A stretch of DNA of 47,992 nt from Saprospiraceae bacterium (GCA_026985735.1 JALSPW010000097.1:1-47992); one strand, 5' to 3'; shown: positions 35,304 to 45,030, counted from the stretch's first letter. Translations and numbers: made by a program. Notes: generated by a model not told the origin, from the sequence alone.

Positions 35304-37808
35304 ATGATGTCAAATAAAAACATTAAAATATCCGGTATCGCAAATCTTACTTTGCATGATAATGATGACCCCAAAATAGTGCAAGATGAACAAATTGAAA
35401 TAATGAGGAATGATAAAGGGGAACTGATTTGTTATCATTGTGGAGATATTTGTCCCGATGATAATATACATCTTGGTAATAAATATTTTTGCTGCAATGG
35501 CTGTAAAACGGTTTATGAGATTCTTGATAATACCGGTATGTGTGCTTATTATGATATTGATGAAAATCCGGGCTTAAGTCTTAAAGGTCGAAAACAGGAA
35601 CAGTACAGTTGGCTGGATGATGATGACGTTATAGAAAAACTTATTGATTTTACGGATGGTAAGACAACTAAAGTTACTTTTCATTTGCCTCAAATGCATT
35701 GCGCGGCCTGTGTATGGTTACTGGAAAATCTTTACAAATTTAATGAAGGTATAAGTGTTTCCAGAGTCAATTTTACTAAAAAGGAAATATTTATCAATTA
35801 TGATAATAATATTACTTCTTTGAGAAGTGTTGTTGAGCTTTTGGACTCAATTGGATATGCTCCTTCAATTAATATGTCAAATCTTGACGATAAAACCAAG
35901 AAAATCGCTGACAAGTCTTTGTATTATAAACTTGGATTTGTTGGATTTGCATTTGGTAACGTTATGATGTTTACATTTCCGCAATATCTGGGAATGGTTA
36001 AAGAAACGGATCAGGATTTTTTTACATTCTTTAGTTATTTGAATATGATTATTTCATTACCTGTCGTTTTTTATGGTGGATCGGATTACTTAAGGTCCGC
36101 TTGGCTTGGTATTAAGAAAAGAAATTTGAATATTGATGTTCCTATTAGTCTTGGTATAATGGCCATATTTTTATGGAGTGTTTATGAAACGATATCAGGG
36201 TTAGGACATGGCTATTTTGATAGTTTGGCCGGTCTTATTTTCTTTTTATTGGTTGGAAAATGGTTTCAGCAAAAGACTTACCATTCCATAGAATTTGAAA
36301 GGGACTACAAATCATATTTTCCTATTGCCGTGACAAAAAAAAGTATAGATCCTGACAGTGCGGAAGCCATTGAGAGCACAATTGTTGTTGATAAATTGGT
36401 CCCCGGTGATACTATTGTTGTTAAAAATAATGAATTGGTACCTGCCGACGGTATATTATTAAAAGGGGAAGCAAGTATTGATTATAGTTTTGTGACCGGC
36501 GAATCCGTTCCGGTTCCTAAACAACCCGGACAAAAAATATTTGCCGGAGGTAAACAAATAGGTAGAACTATTGAGATTACGGTGACTAAGCGTGTATCCC
36601 AAAGCTATCTCACACAATTATGGAACGATAGTGCATTTGATAAAAAAGATGAAAAGCCAATGAGTGAATTGGCTGATAAAATAGGGACATCTTTTACTTA
36701 TATTGTATTGACCATTGCATTTTCTACATTGATTTATTGGTTATATACAGAACCTTCAAAAGCGATATTTGCTTTTGCTGCGGTGCTGGTAGTTGCATGT
36801 CCATGCGCTGTAGCATTGTCCATTCCTTTTACTTTTGGGAATGCATTAAGAATTTTGGGAAGAAATGATTTTTACCTAAAGAATACCGGTGTATTTGAAT
36901 CTGTACAGAAACTGGACAGGGTTGTATTTGATAAAACCGGTACATTGACTTATGCATTGAAGAATGAAGTTTTATACGAGGGAATAGAGCTGACTGAAAA
37001 TGATAAAATCTTAATAAAATCATTGACATATCATTCACAGCATCCTTTGAGTCGTCAGATATATGATAGTTTGAAATCGGAAATGATTGAATTTGATGAT
37101 TTTGAAGAAATTATTGGCAAAGGTATTTCCGGGCTAATAGGGAATCACAGAATAAAAATAGGGGCTGAGTCTTTTGTGGATAATGGGGCAAACAAAAATT
37201 CAAGTGGAGTTTTCGTTTCGATAGATGGAAATATTAAAGGGAAATTTAATATAAAGAATAAATACAGAAAGGGACTTAAAGATTTTATTGATTATTTTGC
37301 ATCCAATTATGAGTTAGCATTAATCTCAGGTGATTCCGATTCGGAAAAAGAAAATCTTAAGCAAATTTTTCCTGCTAATACCGAGATGTTGTTTAATCAG
37401 AAGCCTAAAGATAAACTTAAGTATATATCATTACAACAACAACGGGGAGAGAAGATTATGTTTTTTGGAGATGGTTTAAATGATGCCGGAGCATTGCAAA
37501 AAAGCAATGTGGGAATTGTAATAACGGAGAATATTAATAATTTCACACCTGCCAGTGATGTGATTGTCAGTGCAGCTAAATTTAATAAAATAAAAGATTT
37601 TATTGAATACATTCGACAATCACGAAAATTGATTTTTGCAGCATATATTATTGCTTTTATTTACAATATAATAGGTATTGGTTTTGCTGCTTCAGGCAAT
37701 TTATCACCATTGCTGGCTGCTATTTTAATGCCAATTAGTTCAGTTTCCGTAGTCTTGTTTGGGGTTATTAGCAGTACATTGCTCGCAAGGAGGCAAGGAA
37801 TAGTATAA
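35304..37808 (+). CDS. ccoI: CcoI/FixI-type copper-translocating P-type ATPase
   Basis: The 834-residue membrane pump has a cysteine-rich N-terminal metal-binding domain of the PF12156 type (CYHCGDIC at 43-50; FCCNGC at 62-67). A heavy-metal-associated domain with MHCAAC (131-136) follows. The transmembrane CPC motif is at 499-501, the phosphorylation site DKTGTLT has D543, the HP motif is H580-P581, and the hinge is GDGLNDAGAL. This architecture matches CcoI, which supplies copper to cbb3-type cytochrome oxidase assembly, rather than a detoxifying CopA. The usual neighbours ccoS and ccoNOP are not in the window; the next gene is convergent, ending 6 bases away. Two adjacent ATGs (35304, 35307) can start it. 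Confidence 0.88.
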   Translation: MMSNKNIKISGIANLTLHDNDDPKIVQDEQIEIMRNDKGELICYHCGDICPDDNIHLGNKYFCCNGCKTVYEILDNTGMCAYYDIDENPGLSLKGRKQEQYSWLDDDDVIEKLIDFTDGKTTKVTFHLPQMHCAACVWLLENLYKFNEGISVSRVNFTKKEIFINYDNNITSLRSVVELLDSIGYAPSINMSNLDDKTKKIADKSLYYKLGFVGFAFGNVMMFTFPQYLGMVKETDQDFFTFFSYLNMIISLPVVFYGGSDYLRSAWLGIKKRNLNIDVPISLGIMAIFLWSVYETISGLGHGYFDSLAGLIFFLLVGKWFQQKTYHSIEFERDYKSYFPIAVTKKSIDPDSAEAIESTIVVDKLVPGDTIVVKNNELVPADGILLKGEASIDYSFVTGESVPVPKQPGQKIFAGGKQIGRTIEITVTKRVSQSYLTQLWNDSAFDKKDEKPMSELADKIGTSFTYIVLTIAFSTLIYWLYTEPSKAIFAFAAVLVVACPCAVALSIPFTFGNALRILGRNDFYLKNTGVFESVQKLDRVVFDKTGTLTYALKNEVLYEGIELTENDKILIKSLTYHSQHPLSRQIYDSLKSEMIEFDDFEEIIGKGISGLIGNHRIKIGAESFVDNGANKNSSGVFVSIDGNIKGKFNIKNKYRKGLKDFIDYFASNYELALISGDSDSEKENLKQIFPANTEMLFNQKPKDKLKYISLQQQRGEKIMFFGDGLNDAGALQKSNVGIVITENINNFTPASDVIVSAAKFNKIKDFIEYIRQSRKLIFAAYIIAFIYNIIGIGFAASGNLSPLLAAILMPISSVSVVLFGVISSTLLARRQGIV

Positions 37809-37814
37809 TTTTCT

Positions 37815-39413
37815 TTAGAACCTTATTTCCATTCCTGCCATAAAGTTTAACCCCAGTGATGGATACCTATACCATCTTTGATATTTTTGAGCGAATATGT
37901 TGTTTAATTCGACAAATACGGATGAATTATTAAATAATTTATATTTAGCTACTGCACTTATATCGAAAAGAGGATCAAGTTTATAGCTGTTTCCATCTAA
38001 ACCTTGATACCAACTTTGAGAAGCAAAAAACAGTTCCCCTTTTATAAGCAATTTATCTGAAAATATATTTGATTTTGTAGTGAAATTTGCCGTAAAGTCA
38101 GGGTTGTACCATGCTTTATTAAGTTTGTCCATCTTGTAAAAATGTTTGGTTAAAGAACCGGAAATTTCTAATTGGGGGATAAATTTATAAGAAATATTAG
38201 CTTCAAGTTTGATATCCTTTCCATTATCATAAATGACATTAAATGTTTTTTTGTCGGTAGAGTTTATAAAGAATTGTTTATTATGAATTTTTTGGTATGT
38301 TGCAAAAAATTCTATTTTGGCCCCTTCCAGACTATTTCTAATTCCTCCTGAGAAATTATTAAAAACAGAAGTATTAATATATTCTTTATCAAAATTCAAG
38401 AAAGGATTTTCAATAGTTGTTAAATAATTACTATTATTATAAATGTCATTTGTTATTGATCCGAATATTTCTAAAAAGTTATGGAATATGTTCAATGACA
38501 ATTCTGCAGATGGGTATGCATAAAAGTCATCTTGCGATTTTATAATATCACCTCCTATCTTTATATTTACTAGTTTGGAGTTGAAGATAAATTTGGGTTT
38601 TGTTCCGACTAAATAATATTTTTGTTTTGAAAATATTAAATCTGCAAGTACCGGAAAAATGAAATGCATATTTTCATTTACTGAGATTTTACTTTTATTA
38701 GAAAATATGATTGTATTTTCAATTTGTCCGGAAGTATTTAATTGCAGAAATTTATAATTGAATTCAGTAGTATTCTTTAGTTTATTAAAAAGATTTTCTT
38801 TTGTAAAAAATCCATTAAGATTTCCTCTAAGAAATCTTCTTTTATTGTTTGCATAAGGTTGTAATGTATCGTCTGATTCAATAGCATAAAGATAAAAATA
38901 ATCTCCTTCTATATTGATATTTGAGCCATATTCGATATCCGATTCGTTTTTTCTGTTGAAAAAACTAAAATCAAGACCAGTTTTGGAAATTTTTTGGTCA
39001 GGAAGGGAACCTGAATTATCTGCAGATATATGATTGATTAGCAGATTGGAATTCATATTATTTTTTTTATATCCAATTGACAGTTGGGCCTTCAAGTATT
39101 TCGGGATTCCATACCCCAGTTTTATGAAATATTTCTTTGGTTGTATTCCATCTATTGATTTTAGCGCCAAAGGTCTGATTTGTGGTTTTTCATAATTTAA
39201 TTTGACCGGAACTGATCTGATTGAGTAAACATATTGACGGGATTTAAGGTCAAAAACGGGTAAAACAGGATCAATATTGATTTTATTAAAGTCTCCGAGG
39301 GTTGCGTTAAATTCCTTGATAACCTTAACATCATCAAATTTTATATTATCTTCCTGAGCCATGATTGTACCCGTGATAATAGTAAGTATAAATAAAATAA
39401 ATATGTTTTTCAT
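37815..39413 (-). CDS. Outer-membrane beta-barrel protein paired with a TPR protein
   Basis: The 532-residue protein has a signal peptide (MKNIFILFILTIITGTIMAQ). A conserved N-terminal stretch follows (VKVIKEFNATLGDFNKINID, PVLP, then YSIRSVPVKLNYEKPQIRPL). The rest, about 90-532, alternates hydrophobic and polar residues with frequent aromatic girdles, ending GLNFMAGMEIRF with a terminal phenylalanine, as in outer-membrane barrels. It resembles the C-terminal barrel of TonB-dependent receptors but has no plug domain or TonB box that I can see. It lies 21 bases after the 1033-residue TPR gene, so the two form an operon. A family of such pairs is known to me from Bacteroidota, without an assigned function. 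Confidence 0.75.
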   Translation of the reverse strand: MKNIFILFILTIITGTIMAQEDNIKFDDVKVIKEFNATLGDFNKINIDPVLPVFDLKSRQYVYSIRSVPVKLNYEKPQIRPLALKSIDGIQPKKYFIKLGYGIPKYLKAQLSIGYKKNNMNSNLLINHISADNSGSLPDQKISKTGLDFSFFNRKNESDIEYGSNINIEGDYFYLYAIESDDTLQPYANNKRRFLRGNLNGFFTKENLFNKLKNTTEFNYKFLQLNTSGQIENTIIFSNKSKISVNENMHFIFPVLADLIFSKQKYYLVGTKPKFIFNSKLVNIKIGGDIIKSQDDFYAYPSAELSLNIFHNFLEIFGSITNDIYNNSNYLTTIENPFLNFDKEYINTSVFNNFSGGIRNSLEGAKIEFFATYQKIHNKQFFINSTDKKTFNVIYDNGKDIKLEANISYKFIPQLEISGSLTKHFYKMDKLNKAWYNPDFTANFTTKSNIFSDKLLIKGELFFASQSWYQGLDGNSYKLDPLFDISAVAKYKLFNNSSVFVELNNIFAQKYQRWYRYPSLGLNFMAGMEIRF

Positions 39414-39434
39414 ATAATCTGTTTTTTTAATAAT

Positions 39435-42400
39435 TTATTTTACGGAATCTAATTTGATTGTACCATCAGGATTTTCTTTTTCCAATCGACTGTTTTTAAT
39501 TTCCAGTTTTTCCAATTCGGATAATTTATTATTGACGATTTTTAAAATATTTTTATCTTCTTTGTAATTTTCCTTTACTGCTTCCAAAGCTGCTCTTGCA
39601 TTGAATAAATCCCCGGTTTTTATGAAAATATCAGATAGGAGAATCAGACCTTTAGCGACCCAATACGGATAAGCGGAATTTCTTGAGTTTGCCTCTTTAA
39701 TAAGTTTTTTTGCTAGATTGGATTCACCTCTATTATAATATATTTTAGCGATTAAATATCGTGATTCTGCTGCAAGATTACTATTTTTATTTGCTCTTAT
39801 GACTTTATTGAGATGCAATAAAGCACTGTCGTATACTTTATTGGATTCAGCTACTTTTCCAATATAATAATGCGCGGCAGATCTCTCTTTTTCAGTAGTA
39901 AGTGTATTGTTAAGTATTTTGTTGCCATATTTTCTGACATCTTTGAAATTATTAAGTCTGAATGCAGCCCTCATTGCTCCCAATTGGACATTATATCTTT
40001 TATTTTCATCCTTGACGATTTCTTCGAGTTTTTTATAATATTTTAGAGCTTTGGAATATTTTTTTAATCTATTGAAGCTAATAATAGCGGCTTTATACAA
40101 AGATGATTCATAAAAATTATTATATCCTTGTTTGATGATATATTCATAATCCTTAAGAGCTTTGGAGTATTTTTTGTTCCTTAAATAGCTTTCGGCTCTG
40201 TAATAATGGGCATCAAGAGCATAATATCCACCATCGTATTTTTGCAGATAATCGTTGAATGAATTGATAGCCGTTCCCAGGCTATCTTCATCAAAATTAA
40301 GTTTTGCTGATACGAAATTTAAAGAGTCTTGGTATAAACTTTCAACCTTGACACCCGGAATTGTTTTTATAAATTCTATGTATTCATCCGGATTTTTTTT
40401 GTCGTTTACATATATTTCTTCAAGTGCGGTTAAAGCTTCTTTTTTCTTTTGAGCGTTAGGATTGTTATCGATTACTTTTTTATAATATCTAATAGCTGTT
40501 TCAAGGTCTCCTTTGTTATAACTTATCAAACCTATTTTCATGTATGCCTCATTGACAAGTCCGGTTTCGTTAGGAAATTCTTCAATGATTTTGTTATAGG
40601 ACTCATAAGCTTTTTCATATTGATGTATTTCATTATAAGTATTTGCCAATTCCAAATAAGTATTCGGTCTTACTCCGGAAGTTCTATATTTTTCAATAAT
40701 ATTTTCAAGAATTGCTATTTTATTGAAAAGTTTTGATTTTAATCCGTATATCATAGCTTGTTGGTAAAGTGCATAATCAACATTACCCGTATTATTTTTT
40801 ACCAGATATTGATATTCCTCAAAAGCTTTATCCAGATCTTTGTTATAATAATAACCATCTCCTGCTCTTAAATGTGCATCAGCAATTATTCTTTGACGCA
40901 GTTTTTTATCCTTTATGGGAAATCTTTTAAATGATTTTATAGTATTTAGAAATTTTTCTACGGAATAAGGGTAATTTTTTAATTTATAATAATTATAACC
41001 TTGAAGATAAAATGCAAATGGTGGTTTTGTCAAATCTTCAATATTGTCTATACCCTTGAGAAGAATAAAATACCGGTCAAGATAGTTATTGCTTTTGGTA
41101 TATTCACCTTTTCTGTGATAGAGGTCTCCAAGCCAATAATGTGTTTGAATAGCTATTTTTATATCGCGGTTTATTTTCGCAGCTTTAAGCAGGTCTTCTT
41201 CAGCTATATCATAATTCCCGTCATTTATTTCTTGCAATGCTTTATAAAATGATACGTATTGGTATGCTTGGAATAATTGAGAAGAAACATTATCCAGTTT
41301 TTCCAGAGTTTCTTGTGCTTTACTATAATCTTTTGTATTGATAAAAACGGATTTTAGCACATTTTGGGCTTCCATATAATAAGGGGAGGAATCGGGAATA
41401 GACAATAAAGAGCTTATTGCCTCCCTGTCATATCCCATTTCCGACGATAATTTGCCATAGTTCAAAAGACTCTCTTCCTTTATCATACGGTTGAAATCAA
41501 GACTTCCAGCATTTTTAAAAGCGGTTCTGGCAGATTGTTTATCATTTTGTTTGAGATAACAATCTGCAAGGTAATAATTGGAATTTTGTCCCATTTCATT
41601 TTTAAGGTTTGCAATTTCTTTAAATTCAGGTATTGCTTTTTTACACATTTTGAGTTCGTGGTAAATATATCCCAGTTGATAGAAATCTTCCTCTCTTAGT
41701 TTATCGGTGTTTTTTTCATATATTTCCAAATGGGGTAAGGCATTGGTATAATCCTTTTTCAAAAAATAAGATTGTCCGATAAGATGATGGATTTTATAAA
41801 TGTTTTTTACATCTTTTATTTTTAATTTATTTTCACCTACTTCTATTGTTTTATCATAATTACCTTGAGTGAAATATAGTTGTACGAGGTAATATGGGAC
41901 ATATTGTCTGTATTCATCAGTGTTTTGTATAATATTGAAACTGTTTATTGCCCTTTCGAAGTCATTTTTTAAGAATTGGCAAATACCGTAATAATAATTT
42001 GCTTGATAATAATATTTTCTGTTTGATAAACTTAATTCTTTGAATAAAACAGCTGCTTTTTCAAATTGCTTTTTAACAAAATAACTATAAGCCAATTTGA
42101 ATTTTACTTCATCTTCAACATAATAATTCAGACCGTCCAAATCCACTTTTTCAAAAGTGGAAATAGCGGAAGTATAGTCTTTATTTCTAAAATAATAGTT
42201 TCCTTTTGAGATATATGCATCGTTAAGTAAAATATGCGACGAATAATTTAATTCAAAATCCTTTAACATTTCTTCTGCATAATCTTGATTTGAATCAAAA
42301 GCTATTTTTATCAAATACAGCTTTGATTCAACGAGATAGAGATCGTTTTTGGAAATGTTCTTGTTTTTATCAATATATTTTTGAAACAATTGACGAGCAA

Positions 42401-42536
42401 GTTCAGTATTATTTTGAAAGTATTGTTCTTTTGCTTGTTTGAAAAGTCCTTTTGTGTCGGTATTGACACTTGTCAATTGTGCAAAATTTATATTAATAAA
42501 AAATATAAATACAATAGATAAATATATAGATCTCAT
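39435..42536 (-). CDS. Large exported tetratricopeptide-repeat protein
   Basis: The 1033-residue protein starts with a signal peptide (MRSIYLSIVFIFFININFAQ). Nearly all of the rest is TPR-like helical repeats. Examples are YFRNKDYTSAISTFEKVDLD, YYKLKNYPYSVEKFLNTI, SYNKGDLETAIRYYKKVIDN and YYNRGESNLAKKLIKEA. The C-terminus is charged (KLEIKNSRLEKENPDGTIKL). It should be periplasmic, acting as a protein-binding scaffold. It precedes the beta-barrel gene by 21 bases and they are probably translated from one transcript. Homologous pairs are often annotated as Tol-Pal or YbgF-like, which rests only on TPR similarity. A -7 box lies upstream at 42642-42635. Confidence 0.85.
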   Translation of the reverse strand: MRSIYLSIVFIFFININFAQLTSVNTDTKGLFKQAKEQYFQNNTELARQLFQKYIDKNKNISKNDLYLVESKLYLIKIAFDSNQDYAEEMLKDFELNYSSHILLNDAYISKGNYYFRNKDYTSAISTFEKVDLDGLNYYVEDEVKFKLAYSYFVKKQFEKAAVLFKELSLSNRKYYYQANYYYGICQFLKNDFERAINSFNIIQNTDEYRQYVPYYLVQLYFTQGNYDKTIEVGENKLKIKDVKNIYKIHHLIGQSYFLKKDYTNALPHLEIYEKNTDKLREEDFYQLGYIYHELKMCKKAIPEFKEIANLKNEMGQNSNYYLADCYLKQNDKQSARTAFKNAGSLDFNRMIKEESLLNYGKLSSEMGYDREAISSLLSIPDSSPYYMEAQNVLKSVFINTKDYSKAQETLEKLDNVSSQLFQAYQYVSFYKALQEINDGNYDIAEEDLLKAAKINRDIKIAIQTHYWLGDLYHRKGEYTKSNNYLDRYFILLKGIDNIEDLTKPPFAFYLQGYNYYKLKNYPYSVEKFLNTIKSFKRFPIKDKKLRQRIIADAHLRAGDGYYYNKDLDKAFEEYQYLVKNNTGNVDYALYQQAMIYGLKSKLFNKIAILENIIEKYRTSGVRPNTYLELANTYNEIHQYEKAYESYNKIIEEFPNETGLVNEAYMKIGLISYNKGDLETAIRYYKKVIDNNPNAQKKKEALTALEEIYVNDKKNPDEYIEFIKTIPGVKVESLYQDSLNFVSAKLNFDEDSLGTAINSFNDYLQKYDGGYYALDAHYYRAESYLRNKKYSKALKDYEYIIKQGYNNFYESSLYKAAIISFNRLKKYSKALKYYKKLEEIVKDENKRYNVQLGAMRAAFRLNNFKDVRKYGNKILNNTLTTEKERSAAHYYIGKVAESNKVYDSALLHLNKVIRANKNSNLAAESRYLIAKIYYNRGESNLAKKLIKEANSRNSAYPYWVAKGLILLSDIFIKTGDLFNARAALEAVKENYKEDKNILKIVNNKLSELEKLEIKNSRLEKENPDGTIKLDSVK

Positions 42537-42634
42537 TTTTATGATTTTAAATCATTTTTAAATTGTTAAATTTATTTTCTTGTCCTTTCAAATATGTTTT
42601 ATTGTGGATTCATTATAAAACGCAATGTATTAAG

Positions 42635-42642
42635 CAAAATTA
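42635..42642 (-). promoter_or_regulatory. -7 box of the TPR/beta-barrel operon
   Basis: TAATTTTG on the minus strand matches TAnnTTTG and lies 98 bases before the TPR gene start. A -33 TTG at the right distance is not clear. Confidence 0.4.
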
Positions 42643-42695
42643 TAATATAAATCTGAAAAAGGTGCATTCTTTTGATATATTTTAAAATGAAATAA

Positions 42696-42713
42696 CAAAA
42701 AAATATTTTTTTG
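42696..42713. repeat. 18-base perfect palindrome
   Basis: CAAAAAAATATTTTTTTG is a perfect palindrome in the divergent intergenic region. It may be a protein-binding or bend site, or chance in an AT-rich stretch. Confidence 0.4.
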
Positions 42714-42934
42714 CCTTTTTGCGTGAATATACTTTTTATATTTATGAATGATATTTTTATATATTACAGTGATTACTCATTCAAGGTAAAAGCATAAAAA
42801 AAATCATTAATGGATTGAATACTAAAGCGATTTTATATTCTTATTTACACCTTTGAATTTAAAAATATTTGTTGTTTTTACAGACTGCTGTTGTAGAATC
42901 AGTTTTTTTTATCTTTTGTCTTTCAAACATTGCG

Positions 42935-42954
42935 CTTTGAACTTTGAACTTTTT
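42935..42954 (-). repeat. AAAGTTCAAAG-type repeat, inverted copy
   Basis: The plus strand reads CTTTGAACTTTGAACTTTTT. On the minus strand this is the same AAAAGTTCAAAGTTCAAAG unit as at 22-40, and the following minus-strand sequence (GTTTGAAAG, then AAAAGATAAAA) also parallels 46-70. Confidence 0.7.
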
Positions 42955-42976
42955 ATTAAAAATTAAAATTAATATG

Positions 42977-42984
42977 TAGCTTTG
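42977..42984 (+). promoter_or_regulatory. -7 box of the MCE/lipoprotein operon
   Basis: TAGCTTTG, followed by CCG, matches TAnnTTTG and lies 49 bases before the ATG at 43034. The -33 partner is not clear. Confidence 0.5.
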
Positions 42985-43033
42985 CCGTTTATTTTATATT
43001 TTAAATTAATTTTGCATTTTAGTTTTGATAATA

Positions 43034-44077
43034 ATGGGAAGAGAAATAAAAATAGGAATTTTTACCGCGGGAGTTATATTTCTCCTTGTATGGGGATATA
43101 GCTTTCTTAAAGGGAAAAATTTTTTTGAGAATAATCAGGAATTTCATATCAAATATGAAAATGTAGATCAACTGGAAGTTGCCTCTCCGGTTTTTATCAG
43201 GGGTTATAAAGTCGGAAGTGTTACCAAGATTAAAATAGATCCAGATGATTATACTAAAATATTGGTTACTATCGATATAAAAGGTGGTATTAAGATACCA
43301 AAAGACACAAAAGCTATTATTGTGAGTATGGGGCTGGTTAGCGGAAAGGCGATAATACTTGATGTCAATCATGATTGTGAAGGAGATGATTGTGCTCAAA
43401 GCGGTGATTTTTTGCAAGGTGAGATGAGAGGAATGTTGGGTTCAATGATTCCCGAAAATGAATTGGATCTCTATTTGAATAAATTTAAATCCGGATTCCA
43501 AGGAATGATTGATTCCATTTCCGATGGAAATGATACAGTTGACTTTGTTAATGATTCAAAAAAAATAATTTCAAATCTTGCTTCCATCACTCAAAAACTT
43601 GATAAAATATTAGATAAAACGGATAGCAATATTGAAAATTCTATCGCAAATGTTGAAGCATTGACTCAATCGCTAAAGGCAAGTGATAAAAAGATTGAAG
43701 CAATAATAAATAATTTGGATATTATTGCCGTAAATTTAAAAAATGCAAATATCGATTCATTGATAATTAACGGAAATAACGCTGTTTCAGGATTATCTTC
43801 TTCTATTGTTGATTTGAAAAGTGTATTGGTAAAAGCGGATTCTTCTTTAAATAATATTGACAATATGGTTGTGGATATCAAAAATGGAAAGGGATCGCTT
43901 GGTAAATTAATAAAAGACGATAAAATTTATGATGAACTTGATCTTACTTTAAAACATACGAATTTACTTTTGCAGGATCTGCGTCTACATCCTGGTAGGT
44001 ATATAAATATTTCTTTATTGAAAGGAAAGAGTAAAAAATATGAGAAAGTGAACAGCGATCCGGGATTGGATAATTAG
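43034..44077 (+). CDS. mlaD: MCE-domain (MlaD-type) membrane-anchored protein
   Basis: The 347-residue protein has an N-terminal transmembrane helix (IKIGIFTAGVIFLLVWGYSF, about 5-24). A single MCE domain follows (about 35-115; VDQLEVASPVFIRGYKVGSV, then VSMGLVSGKAIILDV), and then a long helical region (about 145-300) predicted to be coiled. MlaD-type proteins bind phospholipids in the periplasm and work with the MlaE permease and MlaF ATPase, which are not adjacent here. ATG 43034 is preferred over an upstream TTG (43025) since it gives MGREIKIGIF. The gene is followed after 38 bases by a TPR lipoprotein gene, probably in the same transcript. Confidence 0.85.
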   Translation: MGREIKIGIFTAGVIFLLVWGYSFLKGKNFFENNQEFHIKYENVDQLEVASPVFIRGYKVGSVTKIKIDPDDYTKILVTIDIKGGIKIPKDTKAIIVSMGLVSGKAIILDVNHDCEGDDCAQSGDFLQGEMRGMLGSMIPENELDLYLNKFKSGFQGMIDSISDGNDTVDFVNDSKKIISNLASITQKLDKILDKTDSNIENSIANVEALTQSLKASDKKIEAIINNLDIIAVNLKNANIDSLIINGNNAVSGLSSSIVDLKSVLVKADSSLNNIDNMVVDIKNGKGSLGKLIKDDKIYDELDLTLKHTNLLLQDLRLHPGRYINISLLKGKSKKYEKVNSDPGLDN

Positions 44078-44115
44078 ATGATTCTTTTAGAATAATATAA
44101 TAAAAAAATTGAAGT

Positions 44116-45030
44116 ATGAAAACAATATTTTATTCGGTTTTGCTTGTGTTTTTTATGATTGCATGCAATAACACTTCCTATGTGCCTAAAGATATCGTGA
44201 AATTGGAAAAGACTATAAAAAAATCTCCATCCGATAAGTCGTTTTTGGAACTTAATGATAAGTATAGCGAATTGTTGAAAGGTAATAAATTGAAAGGAAA
44301 AAACAGAGAACAAGTTCTGGAAAGGGCATATAAATTCTTTTTGGAATCAGGTAAGGATACTTATGCTGTCACATATTTGACGGAATTAATTAAAGATTAT
44401 TCAGATGAAAAGACTCCTGAGAGAGTTAAAGACTTAATTGCTATTTTTGATAAAAAAGGCAATAAAGAATTGTCTAAATTGATGAAAAACCTGTATGTCA
44501 AAACATATCCTGAAGACAAAGAAGCAAAAAGCGTTTTTGGTAATCAGGTTGACAGTGTCGAATTAGATTTCGATAAGTTTTTATTGGGAGAGGGTCAAAA
44601 AATATTTGCAGATTTGGAAAAAACAGGTAAATTGAATGTGAAAGCAGCTAAGGATTATGTTAATGATTGTGAAGCATTCGTGTTGATATCTCCCAAAGAT
44701 TCATTGAGTCCTGAATATTTATTTAAGGCGGGGGAAGTTGCACATACTATTAAGTCATACAATAAAACTTTTGAATTGTACGATTGGATTCTTGAAAAAT
44801 ATCCCAATTATAGAAAGGCTCCGACAGCTTTGTTTTTAAAAGGATATATTTTGGATAATGAATTGAAGAAATATGATGATGCGAAAGAAATATACAATAG
44901 GTTTTTACAGAAATATCCGAATTCGGAATTAGTGGATGATGTTAAGACTTTGATTGAATATATGGGGAAATCGGATGAGGAAATATTAAAAATGATCGAG
45001 GCAAAAAAGAAAAAATCCACTGAGAAATAA
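44116..45030 (+). CDS. TPR lipoprotein (BamD/YbgF-like)
   Basis: The 304-residue protein starts MKTIFYSVLLVFFMIACNN, a signal peptide with lipobox MIAC, so it should be lipidated at C17. The mature part has TPR-like helical pairs in the first half (FFLESGKDTYAVTYLTELIK) and clearer ones near the end (YNKTFELYDWILEKYPNYRK; KKYDDAKEIYNRFLQKYPNS). These resemble BamD and YbgF repeat units, but the arrangement does not prove that it is BamD. It is placed after the MCE gene. Its end is 7 bases from the convergent ftsE stop. Confidence 0.8.
   Translation: MKTIFYSVLLVFFMIACNNTSYVPKDIVKLEKTIKKSPSDKSFLELNDKYSELLKGNKLKGKNREQVLERAYKFFLESGKDTYAVTYLTELIKDYSDEKTPERVKDLIAIFDKKGNKELSKLMKNLYVKTYPEDKEAKSVFGNQVDSVELDFDKFLLGEGQKIFADLEKTGKLNVKAAKDYVNDCEAFVLISPKDSLSPEYLFKAGEVAHTIKSYNKTFELYDWILEKYPNYRKAPTALFLKGYILDNELKKYDDAKEIYNRFLQKYPNSELVDDVKTLIEYMGKSDEEILKMIEAKKKKSTEK

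Larger units (their letters stand above)
42537..43033. other. Divergent intergenic region with repeats and promoter boxes
   Basis: This AT-rich region holds minus-strand TAATTTTG (42642-42635) before the TPR gene, an 18-base palindrome (42696-42713), an inverted copy of the AAAGTTCAAAG repeat (42935-42954), and plus-strand TAGCTTTG (42977-42984) before the MCE gene. No gene is seen. Confidence 0.65.

Noticed and set aside
37809-37814. Bidirectional terminator between ccoI and the beta-barrel gene
   Set aside because: Only six bases separate the stop codons and no stem is visible at the ends of either gene.
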